Below are positions 8,256 through 16,682 of a DNA stretch of 64,000 bases, in pieces. The DNA lies in NCBI RefSeq assembly GCF_028280385.1, contig NZ_JANQLX010000017.1, positions 62,001-126,000 of the forward strand, written 5' to 3'. Made by a program: the position numbers and the translations under genes. The notes under the pieces were generated by a model. It was not told the origin of the DNA and did no database searches. It worked only from the letters and a program-made list of their open reading frames with translations. Each line of letters starts with the position of its first letter. Within the stretch, counting starts at the first letter, position 1. Origin of the DNA: Allomuricauda sp. GTDB taxonomy: Bacteria; Bacteroidota; Bacteroidia; Flavobacteriales; Flavobacteriaceae.

Positions 8256-8504
8256 TTACCTTAAAATTATGAAGTGCTAAAAGTACAAATTGAAACCATA
8301 ACGTGATCGAAAAAAATTGTGGTAAAACCCAATTTTATCAAATGGCAATTAACAATTTCCAGCTAGGGGCAAATAGCATGAATATTCGTTGATTTTGTGT
8401 ATTTCATCGGATTTATACTACCATTTAACCTTTTTCGTTAATAGAAAGAAGGTTTTTGGCACGGCTGTTGGAAACCTTCCAATAACCAATAAAATCAAAA
8501 AGCC

Positions 8505-9710
8505 ATGAAAAAAGTTCTACTCATTGGTACGCTGGTACTACTTACTGCCTGCGGAGGCGTTAAGAAAACCCAAGAGGCCCTGAACAGCGGAAATTACGTT
8601 TCCGCCATGAACAAGGCCATCAAAAACCTTACGGAAAACAAAACAAAAAAAGGACATCAGGCCTATGTGCTTATGCTTGAGGATGCATTTGCCAAAAATG
8701 CACAACGTGAAGCTGAGGAAATTGCCTTTTTGCAGAAAGATGGCAATCCGGCCAACTTTGAGATCATTTACAATAAATATCTGAGGTTAAAGGAAATTCA
8801 ACAACGAATCAGACCCTTGTTGCCTTTGTCCATTTATGATGAAGGACGGGATGCCCGGTTCAGTTTCCAGAATTACGACTCTCAAATTTTGGTGACCAAA
8901 AACCACCTCTCCGAATATTTGTACAACAATGCCAATGGTTTGTTGTCCGCTGCCCAGCAAAAGGCTGATTTTAGAGCTGCCTACAACGAATTGAACTATT
9001 TGCAGGAGATCAATCCAGGATATAAGGAGACCATTGCCAAAATGGATGAAGCCTATGATAAGGGCCTTGAGTATGTTAGGGTTGACATTGTAAATGATAC
9101 CGAGCAAATCATCCCGGTACGGCTGGAAGAAGAGTTAATGGATTTCAATGCATTCGGAATCAACAACTTCTGGACCGAGTACCACACCAATCCAGTGGAA
9201 GACCTAAAATACGATTATGCCCTAAACCTGGATTTTAGGCAAATCAACATCTCCCCGGAACAGGTAAGGGAAAAGCAGATCATTAAAGAAAAGCAGATCA
9301 AGGACGGATATGAGTTCCTTTTGGATGACGAAGGCAATGTGGTAAAAGATAGCTTGGGGAACAAGATCAAAGTGGACAAGTTTAGAACGGTACGATGTAA
9401 TTTCTATCAGTTCACCCAATTTAAAGCGGCGCAAATTGGTGCCAAGGTGAGCTTTACCGATTTGTCCAACGGGCAGGAAATCAACTCCTACCCCCTATCC
9501 AGTGAGTTTGTCTTTGAGCATGTTTACGCCAATTACAGGGGAGATAAAAGAGCGTTGGATACAGATTTGATCTCATTGTTGGATGTAAGAGCCGTGCCGT
9601 TTCCCACCAACGAACAAATGGTTTATGACGCAGGGGAAGATCTAAAGGCCAGATTAAAATCCATACTTACGCAAAACCAGTTGATGGCCCAAAACCAATT
9701 CAACGATTAG
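8505..9710 (+). CDS. Conserved lipoprotein of unknown function (401 aa)
   Basis: The N-terminus MKKVLLIGTLVLLTACGG is a textbook lipoprotein signal with the acylated cysteine at residue 16. The following region (TQEALNSGNYVSAMNKAIKNL) looks like a TPR-type helical pair. The rest is mixed alpha/beta with no motif that I recognise; a charged stretch lies around residues 255-280 (EQVREKQIIKEKQIKDGYEF). It stands alone between a divergent glyA and a strong bidirectional terminator. It is probably an envelope protein; no function is assigned. Confidence 0.75.
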   Translation: MKKVLLIGTLVLLTACGGVKKTQEALNSGNYVSAMNKAIKNLTENKTKKGHQAYVLMLEDAFAKNAQREAEEIAFLQKDGNPANFEIIYNKYLRLKEIQQRIRPLLPLSIYDEGRDARFSFQNYDSQILVTKNHLSEYLYNNANGLLSAAQQKADFRAAYNELNYLQEINPGYKETIAKMDEAYDKGLEYVRVDIVNDTEQIIPVRLEEELMDFNAFGINNFWTEYHTNPVEDLKYDYALNLDFRQINISPEQVREKQIIKEKQIKDGYEFLLDDEGNVVKDSLGNKIKVDKFRTVRCNFYQFTQFKAAQIGAKVSFTDLSNGQEINSYPLSSEFVFEHVYANYRGDKRALDTDLISLLDVRAVPFPTNEQMVYDAGEDLKARLKSILTQNQLMAQNQFND

Positions 9711-9724
9711 TTTTACATACCCAC

Positions 9725-9764
9725 AAAAAAGGCCGGGGACTTTGGTCAAAGTCCCCGTCCTTTT
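9725..9764. terminator. Bidirectional terminator between convergent genes
   Basis: A perfect ten-base stem, GGGGACTTTG/CAAAGTCCCC with a GT loop (9735-9756), has A-rich sequence on its left (AAAAAA, 9725-9730) and T-rich sequence on its right (TTTT, 9761-9764). It can therefore stop both the lipoprotein transcript and the ytxJ transcript. Confidence 0.85.
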
Positions 9765-9779
9765 CTATTTAAGCTCTTT

Positions 9780-10169
9780 TTAAACGAGGGCCGACAGTTC
9801 TATATCGGCTATGGCCCCATGTGAGGTGTGAAAGCTAACCTCGCCATTCTTAATGATCAACAGCTGGGGCGACTGGTGCCTCACCTTAAATTCGGATTCC
9901 ACCGCATTGGAAACCGCCCGGTAGGCATGTAAATCCAAAAAATAGGCATCCACTTCCCCTCCCAAACTATAATTTCCGGTAAACATGTTCAGTACCATCC
10001 TGCTGATTCCGCAGGTGGTGGAATGCTTAAAAATGAGTTGGGTCCGGGATTTGGACGATTCCCTGATAGCATCCAATTGGTCCAGGGATTCCAACGCAAT
10101 CCATGGCACCTTTGGTGCCACTTGATCCTGATTCCCCTTTTTCCCAAATACATTTCCGAATAAACCCAT
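9780..10169 (-). CDS. ytxJ: Bacilliredoxin YtxJ-like protein
   Basis: This 129-aa thioredoxin-fold protein carries the YtxJ active-site motif FKHSTTCGISR, with a single redox cysteine rather than CxxC, and the family-typical ending (SPQLLIIKNGE, HGAI). Members are thought to remove bacillithiol from mixed disulfides on proteins, which implies that this organism makes bacillithiol; that biosynthesis is not visible in this window. A well-spaced sigma-A-type promoter (TTTG, 20 bp, TAAATTTG) ends only four bases before the ATG, so the mRNA may be leaderless. The gene is divergent from clpB. Confidence 0.85.
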   Translation of the reverse strand: MGLFGNVFGKKGNQDQVAPKVPWIALESLDQLDAIRESSKSRTQLIFKHSTTCGISRMVLNMFTGNYSLGGEVDAYFLDLHAYRAVSNAVESEFKVRHQSPQLLIIKNGEVSFHTSHGAIADIELSALV

Positions 10170-10173
10170 ACTG

Positions 10174-10205
10174 CAAATTTATAAGTTATGTCGAGCTAGC
10201 CCAAA
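10174..10205 (-). promoter_or_regulatory. Bacteroidota-type promoter for ytxJ
   Basis: Read on the minus strand, a TTTG -33 element (10202-10205) is followed after 20 bp by TAAATTTG (10174-10181). This matches the Bacteroidota consensus TTTG-N19-TAnnTTTG. The expected start of transcription falls at or just inside the ytxJ start codon at 10169. Confidence 0.7.
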
Positions 10206-10216
10206 AAGCTTACAAA

Positions 10217-10265
10217 CTGACGAAATGTCCTTTGTTTTTGCGCATTTAGCGACATTTTGACTGTC
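10217..10265. promoter_or_regulatory. Imperfect inverted repeat upstream of clpB
   Basis: CTGACGAAATGTC (10217-10229) and GACATTTTGACTG (10251-10263) are near-reverse-complements (10 of 13 positions by hand), with 21 bp between them. The site lies 50-100 bp upstream of clpB in the ytxJ-clpB divergent region. A heat-shock operator is possible by position, but I cannot name the regulator. Confidence 0.35.
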
Positions 10266-10314
10266 CCTTACAAATGGTAAGGTTGTTGACGAAACAAGTA
10301 CAAAAGGATTGAAA

Positions 10315-12915
10315 ATGAACTTTAACAACTTTACAATAAAATCACAGGAAGCCCTTCAGCAGGCACAACAGCTTGCACAAGAAATGGGGCATCAACAAAT
10401 TGAGAACGAACATCTTTTCAAGGCCATTTCCATAGTGGATGAAAATGTGCTTCCGTTTATGCTCAAAAAATTGAACGTCAATATCTCACTGATCAACCAA
10501 ATTTTGGACAAGGAACTGGAAAGCTTTGCCAAAGTATCGGGCGGGGATATTATGCTGTCCCGCGAAGCGGGCAAAACCTTAAATGAGGCCAATATCGTGG
10601 CCAAAAAAATGGAAGATGAATTTGTTTCCATTGAACATCTGCTTCTGGCCATTTTTTCATCAAAAAGTAAAATTGCCCAAATCCTTAAGGATCAAGGCGT
10701 AAATGCAAAGGACTTAAAAGCAGCCGTTGAGGAATTGCGAAAAGGCGGAAAAGTAACTTCCCAAAGTGCCGAGGATACCTATAATTCCTTGGATAAATAC
10801 GCCAAAAACCTAAACCAATTGGCAGATAGCGGAAAACTGGACCCGGTCATAGGAAGGGACGAGGAAATCAGGCGGGTCTTGCAGATACTTTCAAGGAGAA
10901 CCAAAAACAATCCCATGTTGGTCGGGGAGCCGGGAGTGGGTAAAACGGCCATTGCCGAAGGATTGGCCCATAGGATTGTTCAAGGGGACATTCCAGAAAA
11001 TCTAAAGGACAAGATCATCTATTCCCTGGATATGGGAGCGTTGATCGCCGGGGCCAAATTTAAAGGGGAATTTGAAGAGCGGCTCAAAGCCGTGATCAAG
11101 GAGGTTACTTCCTCAGACGGGGACATTGTACTTTTTATTGATGAAATCCATACCCTTGTGGGCGCAGGTGGTGGACAAGGCGCCATGGATGCGGCCAACA
11201 TCCTTAAACCAGCCTTGGCACGGGGCGAGTTGAGAGCCATTGGGGCCACTACCCTGGATGAATACCAAAAGTACTTTGAAAAGGACAAGGCCTTGGAGCG
11301 TAGATTTCAAAAAGTGGTCATTGACGAACCGGATGTTGAAAGTGCCATCTCCATTCTTAGGGGGATAAAGGAAAAATATGAGACCCACCATAAGGTGCGC
11401 ATTAAGGACGAAGCCGTGATTTCCGCGGTGGAACTTTCGCAACGCTACATCACCAATAGGTTTTTGCCGGACAAGGCCATCGACCTTATGGACGAGGCTG
11501 CTTCCAAACTTCGCATGGAAATCAATTCAAAGCCAGAAGAATTGGACGTGCTGGATCGTAAGATCATGCAACTGGAAATTGAAATAGAGGCCATAAAACG
11601 GGAAAATGACAAGGCCAAGCTCCAGGGACTTAATCTGGAACTGGCCAATCTAAAAGAAGAGCGCAACGAGATTTATGCCCAATGGGAAAGCGAGAAAAGT
11701 GTTGTGGACAATATTCAAAAGACCAAGCAGGATATTGAAAACTACAAGCTGGAAGCGGAACGTGCAGAACGCAATGGCGATTATGGAAAAGTTGCCGAAC
11801 TGCGGTATGGGAAAATCAAGGAGGCTCAAGAAGGTCTTCAAAAGTTACAGGACGAACTTGCCACCCAACAAAGTGCAGGTACTTTGATCAAGGAAGAAGT
11901 GACCAATGAGGATATTGCCGAAGTTGTGGCAAAATGGACCGGAATACCGGTGACCAAAATGCTTCAGAGCGAACGTGAAAAGCTTTTGAAATTGGAGGAC
12001 GTGCTCCACAAAAGGGTTGTTGGCCAAGAAGAGGCCATCACCGCAGTTTCAGATGCCATACGCAGAAGCAGGGCAGGTTTGCAAGATGCCAAAAAACCTA
12101 TAGGTTCCTTCCTGTTTTTGGGTAGTACCGGTGTGGGTAAAACGGAATTGGCCAAGACCCTGGCTGCCTATCTTTTTGATGATGAGAATGCCATTACCCG
12201 TATTGATATGAGCGAATATCAAGAGCGGCATTCCGTAAGCCGATTGGTAGGGGCGCCTCCAGGGTACGTAGGTTACGATGAAGGCGGTCAGCTCACGGAA
12301 GCAGTACGCAGAAAACCCTATTCCGTGGTTCTTTTGGACGAAATTGAAAAAGCACATCCGGATACCTTTAATATCCTGTTGCAGGTTCTGGATGAAGGAA
12401 GGCTTACTGATAACAAAGGACGTGTGGCCGATTTTAAAAATGCAATCATCATTATGACCAGTAATTTGGGGAGCCCTATAATCCAGGAAAAATTTGAGGA
12501 TGCCTTGGATTTGGACCAAGCTGCCGAATCGGCCAGAATGGAAGTAATGGGACTGTTGAGAAAGACGATCCGTCCGGAATTCTTAAATAGGATTGACGAT
12601 ATTATCATGTTCACCCCATTAGATAAGTCCAACATCAAGGAAATTGTGAAACTGCAACTGGAGCAACTAAAAAAGATGGTTGCCAAGCAGCACATCACCT
12701 TGGATGCCACTGAGGAGGCCATTGCCTATTTGGCTGCCAAAGGATATGATCCGCAGTTTGGAGCAAGACCGGTCAAACGCTTAATCCAAAAAGAGGTCCT
12801 TAATAATCTGTCAAAAGAACTTTTGGCAGGAAAGATCAAGGCGGAGAGCATTGTGTTATTGGATTCTTTTGATGATCGGTTGGTGTTTAGAAACCAAAGT
12901 GAATTGGTGAATTAA
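10315..12915 (+). CDS. clpB: ATP-dependent disaggregase ClpB
   Basis: This 866-aa protein is the usual ClpB length. I chose ATG 10315 rather than the in-frame TTG at 10309 because [14 protein letters not shown] is the normal family N-terminus. Its parts in order are an N-domain with two Clp repeats (about 1-145), AAA+ module 1 with Walker A GEPGVGKT (204-211), a middle coiled-coil (about 410-520) and AAA+ module 2 with Walker A GSTGVGKT (603-610). The substrate-loop segment [13 protein letters not shown] is present. With DnaK it extracts and refolds aggregated proteins in the cytoplasm. A conserved terminator follows, so it is monocistronic. An inverted repeat upstream may be its stress control site. 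Confidence 0.98.
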   Translation: MNFNNFTIKSQEALQQAQQLAQEMGHQQIENEHLFKAISIVDENVLPFMLKKLNVNISLINQILDKELESFAKVSGGDIMLSREAGKTLNEANIVAKKMEDEFVSIEHLLLAIFSSKSKIAQILKDQGVNAKDLKAAVEELRKGGKVTSQSAEDTYNSLDKYAKNLNQLADSGKLDPVIGRDEEIRRVLQILSRRTKNNPMLVGEPGVGKTAIAEGLAHRIVQGDIPENLKDKIIYSLDMGALIAGAKFKGEFEERLKAVIKEVTSSDGDIVLFIDEIHTLVGAGGGQGAMDAANILKPALARGELRAIGATTLDEYQKYFEKDKALERRFQKVVIDEPDVESAISILRGIKEKYETHHKVRIKDEAVISAVELSQRYITNRFLPDKAIDLMDEAASKLRMEINSKPEELDVLDRKIMQLEIEIEAIKRENDKAKLQGLNLELANLKEERNEIYAQWESEKSVVDNIQKTKQDIENYKLEAERAERNGDYGKVAELRYGKIKEAQEGLQKLQDELATQQSAGTLIKEEVTNEDIAEVVAKWTGIPVTKMLQSEREKLLKLEDVLHKRVVGQEEAITAVSDAIRRSRAGLQDAKKPIGSFLFLGSTGVGKTELAKTLAAYLFDDENAITRIDMSEYQERHSVSRLVGAPPGYVGYDEGGQLTEAVRRKPYSVVLLDEIEKAHPDTFNILLQVLDEGRLTDNKGRVADFKNAIIIMTSNLGSPIIQEKFEDALDLDQAAESARMEVMGLLRKTIRPEFLNRIDDIIMFTPLDKSNIKEIVKLQLEQLKKMVAKQHITLDATEEAIAYLAAKGYDPQFGARPVKRLIQKEVLNNLSKELLAGKIKAESIVLLDSFDDRLVFRNQSELVN

Positions 12916-12933
12916 TTGAAGCTTTGACAATAC

Positions 12934-12963
12934 AAAACCCTTGCTGAGAAGCAGGGGTTTTTC
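12934..12963 (+). terminator. Rho-independent terminator of clpB
   Basis: The stem AAACCCTTGCT/AGCAGGGGTTT with a GAGA loop (one G-U pair) runs directly into a T stretch ending at 12962. Confidence 0.8.
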
Positions 12964-13046
12964 TTTGGGCCACAAAAAAATAGAACCCGGGATCCCTCAA
13001 GAGTCCTTTCAAATTTTTATTTTAGAGACTTTACAAAATTCCAACC

Positions 13047-14360
13047 ATGCCAATTGTAATAGCCGTACTGGGGATTTTAGTCTTGTTTTTGCTGATCGCC
13101 CGGGTTAAACTGAATGCTTTTTTAGCCTTTATCATTGTATGCCTTTTTGTGGGGATTTTCCAGGGAATGGAACTCCCGGATATCGTAAAATCCATTCAGA
13201 GGGGAATTGGAAATACCCTTGGTTTTTTGGTTTTGATCCTTGGGCTTGGTGCCATGCTGGGCAAATTGGTGGCCGATAGTGGCGCTGCACAGCGTATCAC
13301 CACCAAAATGGTGGATGCCTTTGGAATTAAGAACGTGCAATGGGCCATGGTGGTCACCGGTTTCATCGTGGGTATACCCATGTTCTATTCGGTTGGGTTC
13401 GTTATCCTGATTCCACTGGTTTTTACCATCGCCATTTCCACGGGATTGCCGCTACTGTACGTAGGGCTCCCCATGTTGACTTCCCTTTCGGTAACCCACG
13501 GTTATCTTCCGCCCCACCCCGCACCAACGGCCATAGCGGCCATGTTCAATGCTGATATTGGAAAAACATTGATGTACGGGATTGTGATTGCCATACCTGC
13601 AATTTTGGTGGCAGGTCCCCTTTTCGCAAGGACCATAAAAAATGTGGAGGCCAAGCCCCTTGAAGAATTCTATAATCCTGTGCTTATTCCTGAAAATGAG
13701 CTGCCTTCCACGGCGACCAGTGTTTTAACCGCCCTTCTTCCCATAATCCTAATAGGATTGGGTATTGGTGGGGAAAATCTAATAGCTGAAGGCCTGCTGA
13801 GGGATATTCTTATGTTTTTGGGTAATCCAGTTATCGCCTTGTTGATGTCGGTATTGGTGGCCATCTATACCTTGGGCATTGCACGGGGTAAGGATATGAA
13901 GTCGATCATGCAGTCCATTTCCACTTCGGTATCCACCATTACCATGATTCTTTTGATCATTGCCGGCGCTGGTGCTCTAAAAGAAATCCTCATCGATAGC
14001 AAGGTAAGCGAATACATTGCATCCAGTTTGGAAGGTTCCAGCATTTCCCCTTTGGTATTGGCATGGCTCATTGCCACGGCTATACGGGTCAGTGTTGGTT
14101 CAGCTACGGTAGCTGGTTTAACGGCAGCGGGAATAGCGTTGCCATTGGCTTCCAGTACTGGGGTAAGCGCGGAACTTATGGTATTGGCCATTGGCTCCGG
14201 AAGCTTAATGCTCTCCCATGTAAATGATACTGGATTTTGGATGTTCAAAGAGTATTTTAACTTGACTGTAAAAGAAACCTTGTCCACCTGGACGGTGATG
14301 GAAACCTTGGTGGGCATCATGGGTCTTTTGGGCGTATTGGTAATGAATATGATAATCTGA
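13047..14360 (+). CDS. GntP-family proton symporter (gluconate/hydroxy-acid permease)
   Basis: This 437-aa, highly hydrophobic protein has about 12 predicted membrane helices. The family segment HGYLPPHPAPTAIAAMFNAD and the closing GSGSLMLSHVNDTGFW are diagnostic for GntP transporters, which import gluconate, related sugar acids or D-serine with protons across the inner membrane. It is the first gene of a short operon: a RidA protein follows after 5 bp and a dipeptidase 41 bp after that. This context points to amino-acid-derived substrates more than to gluconate. The gluconokinase in this window lies far away at 30983. Confidence 0.9.
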   Translation: MPIVIAVLGILVLFLLIARVKLNAFLAFIIVCLFVGIFQGMELPDIVKSIQRGIGNTLGFLVLILGLGAMLGKLVADSGAAQRITTKMVDAFGIKNVQWAMVVTGFIVGIPMFYSVGFVILIPLVFTIAISTGLPLLYVGLPMLTSLSVTHGYLPPHPAPTAIAAMFNADIGKTLMYGIVIAIPAILVAGPLFARTIKNVEAKPLEEFYNPVLIPENELPSTATSVLTALLPIILIGLGIGGENLIAEGLLRDILMFLGNPVIALLMSVLVAIYTLGIARGKDMKSIMQSISTSVSTITMILLIIAGAGALKEILIDSKVSEYIASSLEGSSISPLVLAWLIATAIRVSVGSATVAGLTAAGIALPLASSTGVSAELMVLAIGSGSLMLSHVNDTGFWMFKEYFNLTVKETLSTWTVMETLVGIMGLLGVLVMNMII

Positions 14361-14365
14361 TAAAT

Positions 14366-14836
14366 ATGGCAACAACTCCCTCAGAACGTATAAAGGAATT
14401 AGGTTTAGTACTACCCCCTGCACCACCACCTGCGGGGGTCTATAAACCGGTATTGGTAGTGGATAATTTCCTCTACGTTTCTGGTCAAGGCCCAGTAAAC
14501 ACTGATGGTTCACTCATGGTAGGCCGAGCCGGCGATGATTTGGACAAGGATGCTGCCAAGCAAGCCGCAAGACAGGTGGGACTAACCATGTTATCCACCA
14601 TAGAAACACACTTCGGTGGCTTACATCAAATAAAAAGGGTGGTCAAAGTGTTGGGGATGGTAAATAGTACGCCAAACTTTGGTCAACAACCCTACGTGAT
14701 CAATGGTTTTAGCGAGTTGATGGCCGAGGTCTTTGGAAAAGATAACGGTATTGGGGTTCGAAGTGCGGTGGGAATGATGCTACCCGGGAATATTGTTGTG
14801 GAAGTGGAAGCAATGTTCGAACTGCACCGAAGCTAA
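14366..14836 (+). CDS. RidA/YjgF-family protein
   Basis: This 156-aa protein is slightly longer than classical RidA (about 130 aa) and resembles the YjgF subfamily with MATTPSERIKELGLVLPPAP at its start. The conserved pieces NFLYVSGQGP and GVRSAVGMMLPGN are present. The usual arginine for binding the imine carboxylate would be R131 in IGVRSAVG. RidA proteins hydrolyse reactive enamine/imine intermediates released by PLP-dependent amino-acid enzymes. Its place between a GntP permease and a dipeptidase suggests protection during amino-acid catabolism. Confidence 0.88.
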   Translation: MATTPSERIKELGLVLPPAPPPAGVYKPVLVVDNFLYVSGQGPVNTDGSLMVGRAGDDLDKDAAKQAARQVGLTMLSTIETHFGGLHQIKRVVKVLGMVNSTPNFGQQPYVINGFSELMAEVFGKDNGIGVRSAVGMMLPGNIVVEVEAMFELHRS

Positions 14837-14877
14837 ACCCAAAGGGAATATACCCTCCTAAAGTAAACCTGGTATTT

Positions 14878-15942
14878 ATGTTTGTTTTTGATGCCCATTT
14901 GGATTTGGCCATGAATGCAATGGAATGGAATAGGGACCTGCGACTTCCCGTTGCTGAAATAAGGGCTTCGGAAGCAGGAATGGACGACAAGCCAGACCGA
15001 GGGAACAGCACCGTTTCCCTAAAGGCCATGCGCAAGGGGAATATCGGGCTTTGTGTGGCAACCCAAATTGCTAGGTTTTCTGATAAAGACAATCCTTTGC
15101 CCGGCTGGGCCTCCCAGCATCAGGCATGGGCCCAGACCCAAGGCCAATTGGCCTGGTATCAAAGTATGGTGGCAGCTGGTGAAATGAGCCAAATCACCAA
15201 TCTCCAAGAATTAAATTCCCATTTGGGATTGTGGGAAAATCAAGAAGGTTTCAAACCCATTGGTTTCATTTTAAGCCTGGAGGGTGCCGATTCCATTCTG
15301 GATATGGGCTACCTGGAAAAAGCCCATGCATTGGGATTAAGGGCCATTGGACCCGCCCACTATGGTCCAGGGATGTATGCCCATGGTACGGATGCCGTTG
15401 GTGGTATTGGAACCAAAGGGAAGGAACTTTTGAAAAAGATAGCGGAACTGAACCTTATTTTGGATGCCACCCATTTATGTGATCTCAGTTTCTGGGAAAC
15501 CATGAAGGTCTACGATGGCCCCGTATGGGCCAGTCATAGCAATTGCAGGGCCTTGGTGAACCATAACCGGCAATTCTCTGACGAACAAATCAAGGAACTG
15601 ATTCGAAGAAAGGCTGTTATTGGAATGCCGTTGGATGCCTGGATGATGGTTCCCAATTGGATCAAGGGGAAATCCAACCCCAAGCAAATGGGAGTGACCC
15701 TGGAACTCATGATCGACCAAATAGATCACATTTGCCAATTGGCAGGGAATGCCAAGCATGTTGGTCTGGGCACCGATTTGGATGGGGCATTTGGTACCGA
15801 GCAATGTCCCTCGGATTTGGATACCATTGCCGATTTGCAGCGTATCCCTCCCCTACTTTTAAAAAGAGGCTACTCCCAAGATGATATTGCCAACATAATG
15901 CATGGGAACTTCTTGCAGTTCTTGAGAAGGGTGTGGAGCTGA
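14878..15942 (+). CDS. Membrane-dipeptidase-family (M19) metallopeptidase
   Basis: This 354-aa protein has the M19 zinc ligands in order: H7 and D9 (FDAHLDLAMN), bridging E135 (LSLEGADS), H199 (DATHLCD) and H220 (ASHSNCRAL), plus an aspartate in GTDLDGAFG near the C-terminus. Family members cleave dipeptides, often with a D-amino acid at the C-terminal position. There is no signal peptide, so this one is cytoplasmic. It is the third gene of the gntP-ridA operon. I infer uptake of a small amidated or peptide-linked amino acid, its hydrolysis here, and imine clean-up by RidA. Confidence 0.9.
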   Translation: MFVFDAHLDLAMNAMEWNRDLRLPVAEIRASEAGMDDKPDRGNSTVSLKAMRKGNIGLCVATQIARFSDKDNPLPGWASQHQAWAQTQGQLAWYQSMVAAGEMSQITNLQELNSHLGLWENQEGFKPIGFILSLEGADSILDMGYLEKAHALGLRAIGPAHYGPGMYAHGTDAVGGIGTKGKELLKKIAELNLILDATHLCDLSFWETMKVYDGPVWASHSNCRALVNHNRQFSDEQIKELIRRKAVIGMPLDAWMMVPNWIKGKSNPKQMGVTLELMIDQIDHICQLAGNAKHVGLGTDLDGAFGTEQCPSDLDTIADLQRIPPLLLKRGYSQDDIANIMHGNFLQFLRRVWS

Positions 15943-16013
15943 TGTTAAAAAAAGATGCTTGGAGATACCCAACAGTATATTTTTATATATTAGCGAAGAC
16001 CAACTAAACCACA

Positions 16014-16613
16014 ATGTCTACCAAAGCCGAACGGACCACAGCTTATATTATTGAGACCGTTGCACCCATCTTTAACAAATTTGGCTATGTAGGTACTAGC
16101 ATGAGTGACCTTACTGAAGCTACTGGGCTTACCAAAGGGGCCATCTACGGTAATTTTGAAAATAAGGAATCCCTGGCCTTATCCGCATTTGAATATAACA
16201 GAAACCATTTGTTGGCCATAATTGACGACAAGCTTCATGTGGAAGGGAGCGCGATGGATAAAGTATTTTCCTTGCTGCGCTTCTATAGGCAATACGATGT
16301 ATACACATTGTCCATGGGGGGCTGTCCTATTTTAAATGTGGGAGTCGATGCCCAGAGCAACAATCAATTATTGTCGGCAGCTGTAAAGGAAACCATCAAG
16401 GAAATTGAGGGGAAAATTGCCCTGGTGTTGGAAAATGGATCCAAAAGTGGGGAATTTCACTTGCCAGTACCCCCGTTGCAGTTCGCCAAGCAACTTTTTA
16501 CCATGCTGCAAGGAGCCATCGCCATGTCTACCATGACCAGGGACCGAAAATATTTGGTCAACACCATTGCATATTTGGAGCAGCTGGTCAAACGGGAATT
16601 CAAAAAGAACTAA
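16014..16613 (+). CDS. TetR/AcrR-family transcriptional regulator
   Basis: This 199-aa protein has the N-terminal TetR helix-turn-helix at residues of about 10-55 (TSMSDLTEATGLTKGAIYGNFENKE, in two overlapping helices). A variable ligand domain with a cysteine-containing core (SMGGCPILNVG) and a hydrophobic C-terminus follow. It usually represses a neighbouring gene and responds to a small molecule. The closest candidates are the AraC-type gene 69 bp downstream or the upstream gntP operon. A T/A-rich stretch (TATATTTTTATATATTAG, about 15976) upstream may contain its promoter. Confidence 0.92.
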   Translation: MSTKAERTTAYIIETVAPIFNKFGYVGTSMSDLTEATGLTKGAIYGNFENKESLALSAFEYNRNHLLAIIDDKLHVEGSAMDKVFSLLRFYRQYDVYTLSMGGCPILNVGVDAQSNNQLLSAAVKETIKEIEGKIALVLENGSKSGEFHLPVPPLQFAKQLFTMLQGAIAMSTMTRDRKYLVNTIAYLEQLVKREFKKN

Positions 16614-16682
16614 CTTTAGTACTGGTGGTTGTAGATTGACCAAAAACCAATCCAAACCTTAAATTGTGCATGTTCCATCGCT

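Noticed and set aside
8256..8504. Intergenic stretch between glyA and the 401-aa lipoprotein gene
   Set aside because: It holds only two divergent promoter regions; T-rich pieces such as GATTTTGTG do not match TAnnTTTG, and I see no small gene.
10309..10314. Alternative TTG start for clpB two codons upstream
   Set aside because: The ATG gives the standard family N-terminus MNFNN, so the extra two codons are unlikely to be translated.
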